From G965276675 sp965276675 (GTDB taxonomy: Bacteria; Acidobacteriota; Terriglobia; Terriglobales; Acidobacteriaceae), in NCBI GenBank assembly GCA_965276675.1, contig OZ255624.1:4092001-4156000 (forward strand): a stretch of 64,000 nt of DNA, given 5' to 3'. The position numbers and the translations under genes were made by a program. Under the pieces are notes generated by a model. That model was given only the letters and a program-made list of their open reading frames with translations, did not search any database and was not told where the DNA came from. Shown in pieces: positions 8,961-17,775 of the stretch. Each line of letters starts with the position of its first letter. Position 1 is the first letter of the stretch.

Positions 8961-10008
8961 GTGAGCACTCCCCCTCCCGATCCTCCTGGACCGGATTTCT
9001 CTGAAAACTCGTCGACTGACATCCACGATGCTTCCACAGCGTTAGTGCCGGAGATTATGTCGACCGAAAGGACCTTGGTACGGTTTAAACGCTGGACCGA
9101 GGACAAGACTGGCCTGCCGTTCGCCGATGCCGTTAACGTTGTCGTGCTTATTGTGTCGGTAGTTTCGCTGATCATAGCCATTTCTGGTCTTTTGTATGCC
9201 AAACGCACGCTAGAAGATGCGCGAGAATCAGGCGAAGCGCAAATCCAGGCGATGCAGGCACAGGCGAGCGCTTTAAAGACTCAGACTGATGCACTCAAAG
9301 CCAGCATAACGGAACAGGAAAAACAGACGAAAGCTGTGTCGAGCACACTCCCACTTCTCGACACTGCAAATAATTCCTTAAGGACCGTGGAGGGTGATCT
9401 ACAACACCAAAGTCGTCTCTCTGGACAACTACTTGAGGTCGAACAGCAACATTTGGATCAGGCCAGAGCTGAGGCAAACCGACGCAGTTCTGGAGCTTTC
9501 CGTCGAGTGCGATTCGCTCCACATTCAGACTGGCTGGTTTCAGGCGCCGCCAAATCGCGTGAGCTTAGCCTGGCAGGCGCTTTTAACCCGAAATGCAAAT
9601 ATGACGGTCGCTGTAAGACGTCTCGGAACTGATGTGCACTGTCGTGCCACCGTCACAAATTCGGGAGATGCCGATGCGAGAGGTCTTGTCCTGGCGCTTG
9701 ATACGGCCGATGCCGATCCACCTACTACACACCCGTCAATCAATGGTCACTCCCCACCGTACATACCTGCTAGAGTGCCCATTGAAACGAATGGGCAACC
9801 TGCGAAAGGTCACATTCTTGTCTTCGACAACCTTCTGCTCTCACAAGAGAAAAGGACCGGAATTAACGAAACTCGAGAGTTCATTCTCAAACCAGATTCA
9901 CCCCTCCATTTAGTTCAACTCAGATGGACACTCTCCAGCTGGGACTCACAAATAGAACGCGGATCGCTGATCATTTCGCTCAATGTTCCACGTTGGGTGA
10001 CACCTTAG
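8961..10008 (+). pseudogene. Membrane-anchored coiled-coil protein split by a frameshift
   Basis: Two overlapping frames together look like one protein. Frame 1 (8961-9632, GTG start) gives a short acidic N-terminus, one transmembrane segment (residues about 57-78), and a long coiled coil of Gln/Ala/Leu heptads ending at ARAEANRR near 9486. From there frame 1 becomes low-quality sequence, while the +1 frame (open from 9394 to 10008) continues with DAVLELSVECDSLHIQ and a beta-rich domain containing TVTNSGDADARGL. The join is a +1 shift around 9475-9490. It could be a real pseudogene or a base-call error. An ATG at 9057 with CGGAG upstream is an alternative start. Composition is less GC-rich than neighbouring housekeeping genes. 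Function unknown. Confidence 0.6.
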
Positions 10009-10010
10009 TC

Positions 10011-10280
10011 TCACTCGCGCGCAGCTTGACGTCGGCGTTCGGCGATTAGCTCGTCAACAAGTGAGACACTGGGGTCGACATACTTATGCACTATTTTCTG
10101 GGCTTGACGCAACCGGCTCATGGCCGTCGTCACTCGCAGCTCTCCTTCTTGGATGTGGATATGGAGGACGACGTCTTGCCCTGGCTCGATCCCTGCTGCT
10201 TTCAGGAAGGTCGCAGGTATGACCAAGCTCCCATCCCCTGCTATAAAGACCTTTGCTTTCTCTGGATCAAGTCGGCGCAT
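10011..10280 (-). CDS. AbrB/MazE-type (SpoVT fold) antitoxin or regulator, no partner toxin
   Basis: 89 residues. The N-terminal half is a swapped-hairpin SpoVT/AbrB DNA-binding domain: VFIAGDGSLVIPATFLKAAGIEPGQDVVLHI with the hallmark VIPA(x)5-8GI(x)PGD pattern. The tail ends in VDELIAERRRQAARE, typical of VapB-like antitoxins that normally precede a PIN toxin. Downstream on this strand there is only the 3' end of the opposing coiled-coil gene, so no toxin is present: it is an orphan. A palindrome (10289-10307) lies 9-27 bases before its ATG and could be its own operator. Confidence 0.85.
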   Translation of the reverse strand: MRRLDPEKAKVFIAGDGSLVIPATFLKAAGIEPGQDVVLHIHIQEGELRVTTAMSRLRQAQKIVHKYVDPSVSLVDELIAERRRQAARE

Positions 10281-10288
10281 GCCCTCAT

Positions 10289-10307
10289 TCTAAGCTGAAG
10301 TCTTAGA
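10289..10307. promoter_or_regulatory. Palindrome upstream of the AbrB-type gene
   Basis: TCTAAG and CTTAGA arms (10289-10294, 10302-10307) are perfectly complementary around a 7-base spacer. AbrB-type antitoxins usually bind such a site in their own promoter; this site sits just upstream of the start at 10280. Binding is inferred. Confidence 0.35.
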
Positions 10308-10548
10308 TGTTTTACCCTTTTCCCTTCTTCGAGGTAGCGCACGTCCAGAGTAAAATGAATGTCGGAAATGGATACGGTCCCGTCTTCGCTCGCAGCCCCT
10401 AGTTTCAAGCGCTTTCGCCGCGGCAGGCATGATCGCGGGCGGATCCTCCTTCGTTAAGCTCCGTCCCCGAAGAGCCTGAGGCCAGGCGCACCTGCGCCCC
10501 GGCTCGTTCGTTCGTGAACTATCCCGAGCACATACGAGGAGAGATTCG

Positions 10549-13335
10549 ATGAATAGCTTCAACAGCAGATCTGAACTTACTGTCGGCAGCAAGAGCTATG
10601 AGATTTTTCGCCTGAAGGCGCTGGAGTCCAAGGGCGTTCGCCTGGGCCGGCTGCCCTACTCGCTGCGCATTTTGCTGGAAAACCTGCTGCGGCAGGAGGA
10701 CGGCAAGACGGTGACGGCCAGCGATATCGAGTTCCTGGCCAGCTGGCATCCCAAAGCCGAGCCGGATCGAGAGATCGCCTACATGCCGGCGCGCGTGCTG
10801 ATGCAGGATTTCACGGGCGTTCCGGCTATCGTCGACCTGGCGGCGATGCGCGATGCCATGCGTCAGCTGGGTGGGAATCCGGAGAAGATCAACCCGCTGC
10901 AGCCGGCAGAGCTGGTCATTGACCACTCGGTGCAGGTGGATGAGTACGGCACCAACAACGCCTACCACGTAAACGCGATGCTGGAGTTCGAGCGCAACCG
11001 CGAGCGCTATGCGTTTCTGAAGTGGGGGCAGTCGGCATTTCGCAACTTCTCGGCGGTGCCGCCGGGGATGGGCATCTGCCACCAGGTGAATCTGGAGTAC
11101 CTGGCGCGGGTGGTCTTTACCACGACCGTAAATGGGACGCTGCGTGCATATCCAGACACGCTGGTGGGCACCGACTCGCACACTACGATGATCAACGGCC
11201 TGGGCGTGCTGGGCTGGGGCGTGGGCGGGATTGAAGCCGAGGCGGCCATGCTGGGCCAGCCGGTTTCGATGCTGGTGCCACAGGTGGTCGGCTTCAAGCT
11301 GAATGGCAAGCTGCGCGAGGGCGCGACGGCTACCGACCTGGTGCTGACCGTAACCGAGATGCTGCGCAAGCTGGGCGTGGTGAGCAAGTTTGTCGAGTTT
11401 TATGGTGCCGGGATCTCGGAGTTGGCGTTGGCCGACCGGGCGACGATCGGCAACATGGCGCCGGAGTATGGTGCTACCTGCGGCATCTTCCCGGTCGATG
11501 CCGAGACGCTGCGATACCTGCGCCTGACCGGACGGAGCGAGGAGCAGATCGCGCTGGTGGAGGCGTACTACAAAGAGCAAGGTCTCTTCCACACGCCGGA
11601 TGCGGAGGAGGCCGAGTATACGACCACCATCGAGCTCGACCTGGGGACGGTGGAGCCGAGCATCGCCGGACCGAAGCGTCCGCAGGATCGGGTGCGGTTG
11701 TCCGATGCGGCTTCAAACTTCGGCAAGCAGCTGCCGACGTTGATTGGGCCGGAGGGGAACAGATCCGCCGCCCGGCAGGTGAACCGGTGGGAGGGCGAGG
11801 GTGGCCATCCGGCGCTGACGGTGACCTCCTCCCTCGGCCGCGATGAGCCTGGGCATGTGCAGAGTGTGGGGGAGCGCTTCGGGGTGGATGTGGATCAGTA
11901 CCTGGATCACGGGTCCATTGTGATTGCTGCTATCACTAGCTGCACTAACACTTCGAACCCATCGGTCATGATCGCGGCGGGGTTGCTGGCGAAGAAGGCT
12001 GTCGAGCGTGGCTTGTCAGTGCCGCCGTGGGTGAAGACCTCACTGGCGCCGGGATCGCGTGTGGTGACGGATTACTACCAAAAATCCGGGCTGCTGACGT
12101 ACCTGGACCAGCTTCGCTTCAATGTGGTCGGTTATGGCTGTACCACCTGCATCGGCAACTCGGGTCCGCTGCCGACCGATGTATCGAAGTCGATCGAGGA
12201 CCATGGCCTGGTGGCCGTCTCCGTGCTGAGCGGCAATCGCAACTTCGAGGGACGCATCAACTCCGACGTGCGGGCCAACTACCTCATGTCGCCGCCGCTG
12301 GTGGTCGCTTATGCGCTGGCCGGGCGCATCGATCACGACTTCGCGACTGAGTCGCTGGGACATGACGAGGAGAACCAGCCGGTCTACCTGAAGGACATCT
12401 GGCCGACCCAGTCCGAGGTGAGGGAGACAATTGCGAGCGCGATCAGCTCCGAGGGCTACCGGAAGGAGTACGCTACGGTGACCGACGGCGACGAGAACTG
12501 GCAGCATCTGCGCTTCCCCACCGGCAACACCTATGAGTGGGAGCCGGATTCGACGTACATCCGAAAGGCGCCGTATTTCGATGGCATGCCGAAGACTCCC
12601 GCTCCGGTCGGGGAGATTCGCGGCGCGCGTGTGCTCGCTGTGCTGGGTGATAGCGTGACTACGGACCATATCTCGCCGGCTGGGTCGATCAAGGCCAACG
12701 GGCCTGCGGGCAAGTACCTGAGCGCGCATGGGGTAAAGCCGTTTGAGTTCAACTCCTATGGCTCCCGCCGGGGTAATCATGAGGTGATGGTGCGCGGAAC
12801 ATTCGCCAACGTCCGTCTACGCAATAAGCTCGCTCCCGGAACAGAGGGCGGTGTGACTCGGCTGCTGCCTGAGGGTAAGGGCATGAGCATCTTTGACGCT
12901 TCAGTCGAATATGCCAAGCGAGGTACGCCGCTGGTGATCCTGGCGGGCAAGGAGTATGGCTCCGGGTCATCGCGGGACTGGGCAGCTAAGGGCCCGCTGC
13001 TGCTTGGTGTTCGCGCGGTTATCGCCGAAAGCTTTGAACGTATTCATCGATCTAACCTGGTCGGCATGGGCATTCTTCCGCTGCAGTTTGAGACGGGCGA
13101 CAGCGCGGATTCCCTAGGGCTGACAGGGGAGGAAACCTTTGACTTCGAAGGACTGAAGGCGATGCTGGACGGACGGTTTGCCAATGGACGCCTGCTTGAG
13201 GTGATGGTGACCGATGCGCAGGGCAGCAAGCGGGAGTTTGCGGCGCGCGTAAGGATCGATACACCGCAGGAGATCCTGTATTACGAGAATGGGGGTATCC
13301 TGCAGTACGTGCTGCGGCAACTGGCTGGGAGTTGA
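10549..13335 (+). CDS. acnA: Aconitate hydratase (AcnA type)
   Basis: 928 residues, close to the monomeric AcnA/IRP length of about 890-910. It isomerises citrate to isocitrate in the TCA cycle and needs a [4Fe-4S] cluster. The three cluster cysteines are visible: C465 in SCTNTSNPSV and C531 and C534 in GYGCTTCIGN. Active-site motifs GTDSHTTMINGLG and YGSGSSRDWAAKG are intact. Start: GAGGAGAG lies about 6 bases before ATG 10549. It is a single-gene unit divergent from the AbrB gene. AcnA proteins can also bind RNA when the cluster is lost; nothing in the sequence tells whether this one does. Confidence 0.97.
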   Translation: MNSFNSRSELTVGSKSYEIFRLKALESKGVRLGRLPYSLRILLENLLRQEDGKTVTASDIEFLASWHPKAEPDREIAYMPARVLMQDFTGVPAIVDLAAMRDAMRQLGGNPEKINPLQPAELVIDHSVQVDEYGTNNAYHVNAMLEFERNRERYAFLKWGQSAFRNFSAVPPGMGICHQVNLEYLARVVFTTTVNGTLRAYPDTLVGTDSHTTMINGLGVLGWGVGGIEAEAAMLGQPVSMLVPQVVGFKLNGKLREGATATDLVLTVTEMLRKLGVVSKFVEFYGAGISELALADRATIGNMAPEYGATCGIFPVDAETLRYLRLTGRSEEQIALVEAYYKEQGLFHTPDAEEAEYTTTIELDLGTVEPSIAGPKRPQDRVRLSDAASNFGKQLPTLIGPEGNRSAARQVNRWEGEGGHPALTVTSSLGRDEPGHVQSVGERFGVDVDQYLDHGSIVIAAITSCTNTSNPSVMIAAGLLAKKAVERGLSVPPWVKTSLAPGSRVVTDYYQKSGLLTYLDQLRFNVVGYGCTTCIGNSGPLPTDVSKSIEDHGLVAVSVLSGNRNFEGRINSDVRANYLMSPPLVVAYALAGRIDHDFATESLGHDEENQPVYLKDIWPTQSEVRETIASAISSEGYRKEYATVTDGDENWQHLRFPTGNTYEWEPDSTYIRKAPYFDGMPKTPAPVGEIRGARVLAVLGDSVTTDHISPAGSIKANGPAGKYLSAHGVKPFEFNSYGSRRGNHEVMVRGTFANVRLRNKLAPGTEGGVTRLLPEGKGMSIFDASVEYAKRGTPLVILAGKEYGSGSSRDWAAKGPLLLGVRAVIAESFERIHRSNLVGMGILPLQFETGDSADSLGLTGEETFDFEGLKAMLDGRFANGRLLEVMVTDAQGSKREFAARVRIDTPQEILYYENGGILQYVLRQLAGS

Positions 13336-13389
13336 AAGGTTGTAAATTTGTCTCCTGACTAGTACTATAACCAGTTAGGAGAGTTTCTT

Positions 13390-13641
13390 ATGTGGCAAGT
13401 TCAAGAGGCAAAGGCGCGATTCAGCGAATTTCTCGATCAGACACTCAAGGACGGCCCGCAGGTCGTCACCCGGCGTGGTGTGCAGGCTGCCGTGCTGGTG
13501 CCGTTCGAGGAATGGGAGCGCTTGAAAAAAGCGGCCCGGCCCAGCCTGAAGGAGCTCCTGCTCTCGGATGAGGCACGCTTTGATTTCGACATTCCGGAGC
13601 GCGGACGCTGGAAGTCTCGACCACCGATCGACTTTGAATAA
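13390..13641 (+). CDS. Phd/YefM-family antitoxin
   Basis: 83 residues. The N-terminal domain has the Phd/YefM pattern: WQVQEAKARFSEFLDQTL, VVTRRGVQAAVLVPFEEWERL. The acidic/aromatic tail (after residue 60) would wrap the toxin. GGAG lies 8 bases before ATG 13390. Directly upstream, TAGTACTA (13360-13367) is an 8-bp palindrome within the likely promoter and could be the autoregulatory site. A PIN toxin gene follows after 33 bases, a normal antitoxin-toxin order. Confidence 0.92.
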   Translation: MWQVQEAKARFSEFLDQTLKDGPQVVTRRGVQAAVLVPFEEWERLKKAARPSLKELLLSDEARFDFDIPERGRWKSRPPIDFE

Positions 13642-13674
13642 CTCGGCGTTTACTTAGAAGCCGTTTTATCTCGC

Positions 13675-14091
13675 ATGTATTTACTCGACACCAATGTTGT
13701 TTCAGAACTCAGAAAACCTCGTCCTCATGGAGGAGTGGTGGCATGGGTAACGACAATGGCCGACCACCAGCTTTCATTGTCGGCTATGACGATTGCGGAG
13801 TTGCAGCAAGGGGTAGAATGCGCCCGCATTCATGCCCCGTATAAGGCATTGGAAATTGAACGATGGATTGACAGCCTAAGCGAAAGCTTCCAGGTATTGG
13901 CTTTGAATACGGCAGTGTGCCGAGACTGGGCTCGCCTGATGCATGGCAAATCCAGAGATTTGACTGAGGATGCCCTGATCGCGGCGACAGCGCGGGTGCA
14001 TAAGCTCACTGTCGCCACGCGGAATACTGCAGACTTTCGCCTGCTCGATGTCCCGCTCCTGAATCCGTTTAAGGTGCGGCAAGAAGCTTAA
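13675..14091 (+). CDS. VapC/FitB-like PIN-domain ribonuclease toxin
   Basis: 138 residues. All four acidic residues expected in a PIN active site are present: D5 in LLDTNVVSEL, E42 in TIAELQQGVE, D99 in LTEDALIAATA and D120 in TRNTADF. PIN toxins are Mg-dependent RNases that cleave initiator tRNA, rRNA or other RNAs; the target cannot be predicted. The DTNVVSELRKP start is the FitB sub-type. The Phd-type antitoxin lies immediately upstream, so this is a complete and apparently functional module, unlike the degenerate pair at 15447-16157. Confidence 0.93.
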   Translation: MYLLDTNVVSELRKPRPHGGVVAWVTTMADHQLSLSAMTIAELQQGVECARIHAPYKALEIERWIDSLSESFQVLALNTAVCRDWARLMHGKSRDLTEDALIAATARVHKLTVATRNTADFRLLDVPLLNPFKVRQEA

Positions 14092-14109
14092 GTTTGCATC
14101 CCTATACCG

Positions 14110-14325
14110 CTAGACACCCATGGCATAGTCAGCCATGTTGCCGGTGTCCCCTGCGTGCGTGTAGAAGTCGTAGGGCGTGCGGTGATTGAATTTGTAGCGG
14201 ATGCGCAGTTCACGTCCAACGAAAAGTCCCAACGCAGCAATAGTAACGGCAACGCCCGCCCAGCCAATGCCGCGGACGACGGGGTGCTCTTGCGTTTTGA
14301 ATTGCAGCAGATTACTCACGTCCAT
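14110..14325 (-). CDS. Small single-span membrane protein, unknown function
   Basis: 71 residues. One transmembrane segment (residues about 18-38, GIGWAGVAVTIAALGLFVG) is followed by a basic stretch RELRIRYKFNHR and a polar tail. The ATG at 14325 is preceded by AGAGGG at a short spacing. The arrangement (short cytoplasmic N-terminus, one span, positively charged follow-on) suggests an inner-membrane protein. It is convergent with the PIN toxin gene and lies downstream of add on the same strand with a gap of 108 bases. I do not recognise the family. Confidence 0.65.
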   Translation of the reverse strand: MDVSNLLQFKTQEHPVVRGIGWAGVAVTIAALGLFVGRELRIRYKFNHRTPYDFYTHAGDTGNMADYAMGV

Positions 14326-14433
14326 ACCCTCTGAAAACGACGGATCCCTCTCACTCGGATCTCTATGCCGTCATGATAACCCAGCTCCCCAACCCACCGT
14401 CAGCGTTACGGAGGAGGGAGACGGGTGAGACTT

Positions 14434-15450
14434 TCAGGCGATGGCATCGATCTGGCGCAGCAACGCAATCTTCCGTTCGGGTGGCAGAAAGCTGGCCTCG
14501 ACCGAATTCGCGACCAGCTCGCGGAGCTGCTCCTCGGTGAAGTCGAAGTCGCGATGGGCCAGGGCGTATTCGCTTTCCAGATCACTACCGAAGAGGGTGG
14601 GATCGTCGGAGTTTAAGGTGACCATCAGTCCGGATTCGAAGTACCGGCGAAGCGGATGGTCGGCAAGCGAGGTGCAGCAACCGGTCCGCACATTGGAAGT
14701 AACACACATCTCGAGAGGAACCTGCCGCTCGGCGAGGATCTCCATCAGCTCCGGATCCTGCTCCGCGGTGAGACCGTGGCCGATGCGCTCGACGCCAATG
14801 TTCAGCGCGCCCCAGATGCCCTCGGGACCTACGGATTCGCCCGCATGCGCAGTAAGCCGGAGGCCGGCTTGGCGCGCCTCCGCATATAAGTCGGCAAAGG
14901 GCTGAGCGCCGGTGCGCCGCTCATCGCCGCCTAGGCCAATGCCGACGACCGAGGGGTGGTGCGGCCGCAGTTCGGCGGCCTTGCGGAAGACGCGAGCGGC
15001 CTCTTCCGGGCCGAAGTGACGGACGGCATCGAAGATCCAGTAGAGAGTGATGCCGAATTCGCGCTCCGCCTGGAGGCGTCCACGCTCCATACCTTCGAAG
15101 AGCGGCTCAAATTCAATGCGCCGCCAGTAGTAGACCACGCCGACCGAAACATAGACCTCGGCATGCACGACACCCTGGCGAGCAAGAGCGGCCGCCATGC
15201 GGTAGGTGATGAGTTCGTAATCGGCGGGTGTCTGGAGGCGCTCGGTGATGGCTTTGAAAGCCAGCAGGAATCCGGAGAAATCCACATAGCGGTAGAGTGC
15301 CTGAACGTGGGGAAGGGTGAGCGTCTCCCCGGGATGCCGCTGGCTGAGCTCGACCAGGGTCTCTGGCGTGACGGTGCCTTCCAGGTGCAGGTGAAGCTCG
15401 GCCTTCGGCAGACGGCGGATGAAGGTGCGGAGATTGGTCGGGAGAGTCAC
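14434..15450 (-). CDS. add: Adenosine deaminase family hydrolase
   Basis: 338 residues, a TIM-barrel metal-dependent deaminase of purine salvage. Zinc ligands H20 and H22 are in AELHLHLEGT; further active-site segments are TAHAGES and the late LNSDDPTLFGS that carries the metal/catalytic aspartates. The length fits adenosine deaminase. Some bacterial members of this family deaminate aminodeoxyfutalosine or adenine instead, and the substrate cannot be fixed here. Its ATG overlaps the stop of the upstream PIN gene by four bases, so it is translationally coupled to a toxin-antitoxin module, which is an unusual context. Confidence 0.88.
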   Translation of the reverse strand: MTLPTNLRTFIRRLPKAELHLHLEGTVTPETLVELSQRHPGETLTLPHVQALYRYVDFSGFLLAFKAITERLQTPADYELITYRMAAALARQGVVHAEVYVSVGVVYYWRRIEFEPLFEGMERGRLQAEREFGITLYWIFDAVRHFGPEEAARVFRKAAELRPHHPSVVGIGLGGDERRTGAQPFADLYAEARQAGLRLTAHAGESVGPEGIWGALNIGVERIGHGLTAEQDPELMEILAERQVPLEMCVTSNVRTGCCTSLADHPLRRYFESGLMVTLNSDDPTLFGSDLESEYALAHRDFDFTEEQLRELVANSVEASFLPPERKIALLRQIDAIA

Positions 15451-15899
15451 GACGCGAGATCCTGCGGATGGACAGCTGCGACCCCAGGAAAGCGGGCGAA
15501 GTCGCGGGTGTTGAAGGTGAGGATACGGCCTACGCCGTGGACGTGCATGGAGGCGACCAACCGCGCATCATGGACCTGGACTCCGGAAATACTGTGGGCG
15601 ACCAGCAACCGGCGCCACTCCCGATGCACGGCGGGGATGTCTTCGAGGAGGTGAAATTTGGCCTCGATCGCACGTGTCCGCAAATCGGTCTCCTTTGGCG
15701 TCAACCCAAAGCCATTCGATCTGGTCGGGCTAGTAGAGACGTTCCAGAACTCGCTCAGGTTCTGCGAGGTGTAGCAGAACTCAAGACGCTCGCGGAGTGA
15801 GGCATCCATCGCGTTCAGGATCATCCCGTGAGTAGGATCATCCGGCTGCACCCAGCGCAAGAGAATATGGCTGTACAGAAGAATGAGTGACGGCTGCAC
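15447..15899 (-). CDS. PIN-domain toxin with a degenerate active site
   Basis: 150 residues, GTG start abutting the antitoxin stop (TAG|GTG). The fold is clearly PIN: E50 in NLSEFWNV, D111 in VQVHDARLVA and D133 in FNTRDFARFPG are the expected acidic residues. The first strand, however, reads LILLYSHILLRW where the family has LLDTNILLR. Residue 9 is therefore Tyr instead of the first metal-binding Asp, and the next two positions are Ser-His for Thr-Asn. Each change needs one base substitution (GAC>TAC, ACC>AGC, AAT>CAT). The protein is probably a weak or inactive nuclease. Its stop overlaps the add start by 4 bases. Confidence 0.85.
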   Translation of the reverse strand: MQPSLILLYSHILLRWVQPDDPTHGMILNAMDASLRERLEFCYTSQNLSEFWNVSTSPTRSNGFGLTPKETDLRTRAIEAKFHLLEDIPAVHREWRRLLVAHSISGVQVHDARLVASMHVHGVGRILTFNTRDFARFPGVAAVHPQDLAS

Positions 15900-16157
15900 C
15901 TAAGGATGTTCCTTGTAGATACTCTCTCGGGTGAAGGTCTCATTCGGAAGCCTGGGTAGATTTTCCGAGCCCGCGGTAAGCGCTTGCGTGAGTTCCTCTA
16001 GACTTTCGGGAGTAAGAATCCCGCTACCGGGTTGGGTTCGCGGCAGCGATTGGCTGAGGAGTTCGTAGGCATACTGCTCGAGCTGCATACCGCGCGCGGC
16101 TGCTTCCCGGTTCAGGCGGGCTTCTAATTCAGGGCTGAGTTCCAGTTGCAGGGTCAT
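15900..16157 (-). CDS. Antitoxin of the degenerate PIN module
   Basis: 85 residues from ATG 16157 (MTLQLELSPELEARL). An in-frame GTG at 16172 would add five residues, but AAGAGA sits at a good distance from the ATG. The N-terminal part (ELEARLNREAAARGMQLEQYAYELL) resembles the ribbon-helix-helix-like VapB antitoxins, and the C-terminal half is a disordered, Leu/Thr-rich toxin-binding tail. The gene directly precedes the PIN gene with no gap. As the toxin has lost a catalytic residue, the antitoxin may now serve only as a DNA-binding regulator of the add operon; that is inference. Confidence 0.78.
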   Translation of the reverse strand: MTLQLELSPELEARLNREAAARGMQLEQYAYELLSQSLPRTQPGSGILTPESLEELTQALTAGSENLPRLPNETFTRESIYKEHP

Positions 16158-16224
16158 ACAGTTCTCTTGCACTTAGAGTACCGTTCTGGAGCGCCGCAGG
16201 CTATCCTACCGCGAACGCACGGCG

Positions 16225-17775
16225 CTACTTCGAAGCCGGGGCGAACTCGCTTCTGTGGCGCGAGTAGAAGAAGTAGATGAGCAGTCCAATGATCAGCCAG
16301 CCGAAGAAGCGGAACCAGGTCATGATGGGCAGTCCGGCCATCAGCAGACCGCAGAAGGCGATGCTGAGGCTGGGGGTCGCCAAGCCACCGGGAGCGCGGA
16401 AGCCGCGGCGTCGGTCTGGCTCGCGAACGCGCAAGATGATGACGCCGATCGAAACCAGCACAAACGCAAAGAGCGTGCCGATATTGGAGAGGTCCGCCAG
16501 CGTGCCGATGTCGAGCAGGCCGGCGGGAACGCCGACGACGATGCCGGCGATCCATGTCGCCACCGATGGGGTGCGGAACCGCGGATGCACGGTGCTGAAC
16601 CACGCCGGGAAGAGGCGGTCGCGCGACATGGCAAACCAGACCCGCGCCTGGCCTAATTGAAAGACCAGGATGGACGAGATCATGCCGAGCATGGCCCCGA
16701 TCAGCACAGCGAGGCGAATCCACTGCAGACGATGCCCACCCGGCAAGGCCGACAGCTTTTTGAGTGAATTGACCACCGGCGCCGCATCGTCGACAAGCGT
16801 CTGCCACGGCACCAGGCCGGTGAGCACGACCGCCACGGAGATGTAGAGCACGGTAGAGACAGCCAACGTCCCGAGGATGCCGATGGGCATGTCCCGCTTG
16901 GGGTTCTTGCACTCCTCGGCGGCGGTCGAGACCGAGTCAAAGCCGATGTAGGTGAAGAAGATGATGCTGCCGCCGGTCAGCACGCCGGACCAACCATTGG
17001 GGTAGTAGGGATGCCAATGCGCTGGATGGATGAAATGCGCCGCGCCGAAGACGAAGATAATGATGGCTCCGACTTTGAGCAGCACCATGATGTTGTTAGT
17101 CTCTGCGGACTCGCGGATGCCGCGCACTAGAACCACCGTGACCAGCATGACGATGAGGAAGGCCGGAACGTTAAACCCCAGGTGCCAGCCGGAGCTGTAG
17201 AGTTGAGCGCCCGTTAGATCTGAGAGGCCCGTCGGCAGGTATGCGGGTGAGATCCACCGCGGGCTGGGATGGATGCCGAACCAGTCAAGCAAGTCGACAA
17301 GATGTGCCGCAAAGCCAACGCTTACGGCCATGTTGGAGACAGCGTACTCCAGGATCAGATCCCAGCCGATGATCCAGGCAATCAGCTCGCCCATGGTGGC
17401 GTAGGTGTAGGTATAGGCCGAGCCGGCGATGGGGATCATGGAGGCCAGCTCCGCGTAGCAGAGGGCCGTGAAGGCACACACAACGGCGACGAGTGCGATG
17501 GAGACGGCGATCGCCGGCCCGGCGCCTGGCCGGCCGATGAGCGCCTGATGGTGAATAAGGAAGTCGAGAAGCGGGGTGTTCAGGATGGAGGAGGTGTCAA
17601 ACTTCTCCCCCGCGATTGCCGTACCGATGACGGTGAAGATGCCGGAGCCAATGACGGCGCCAATACCCAGTGCCGTAAGTGACCAGGGTCCGAGCGTCTT
17701 TTTGAGAGCGTGCTCAGGCTGCTGGGAGTCGTGGATCAGCTTGTCGATGGATTTGCGTGCAAAGAGTTGCGACAG
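16225..17775 (-). CDS. APC-superfamily amino acid permease, apparent CTG start
   Basis: 516 residues if started at CTG 17775. The protein is an inner-membrane amino acid/cation symporter of the YfnA/CAT type with about 12 hydrophobic segments. The N-terminus SQLFARKSIDKL, then TLGPWSLTALGIGAVIGSGIF (the TM1 substrate-binding motif, GIGAVIGSGIF), matches this family. No ATG, GTG or TTG occurs in this frame between the upstream stop TAG at 17851-17853 and residue 98 (ATG 17481-17484 region), and starting there would delete TM1 and TM2. CTG 17773-17775 is preceded by GGAGGAG (17785-17791) nine bases away, an excellent Shine-Dalgarno. The substrate is not predictable. Confidence 0.88.
   Translation of the reverse strand: MSQLFARKSIDKLIHDSQQPEHALKKTLGPWSLTALGIGAVIGSGIFTVIGTAIAGEKFDTSSILNTPLLDFLIHHQALIGRPGAGPAIAVSIALVAVVCAFTALCYAELASMIPIAGSAYTYTYATMGELIAWIIGWDLILEYAVSNMAVSVGFAAHLVDLLDWFGIHPSPRWISPAYLPTGLSDLTGAQLYSSGWHLGFNVPAFLIVMLVTVVLVRGIRESAETNNIMVLLKVGAIIIFVFGAAHFIHPAHWHPYYPNGWSGVLTGGSIIFFTYIGFDSVSTAAEECKNPKRDMPIGILGTLAVSTVLYISVAVVLTGLVPWQTLVDDAAPVVNSLKKLSALPGGHRLQWIRLAVLIGAMLGMISSILVFQLGQARVWFAMSRDRLFPAWFSTVHPRFRTPSVATWIAGIVVGVPAGLLDIGTLADLSNIGTLFAFVLVSIGVIILRVREPDRRRGFRAPGGLATPSLSIAFCGLLMAGLPIMTWFRFFGWLIIGLLIYFFYSRHRSEFAPASK

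Noticed and set aside
10290..10592. A minus-strand frame of 100 codons upstream of acnA
   Set aside because: No ribosome-binding site, no domain, and it overlaps the acnA start region; the gap is better explained as a promoter region.
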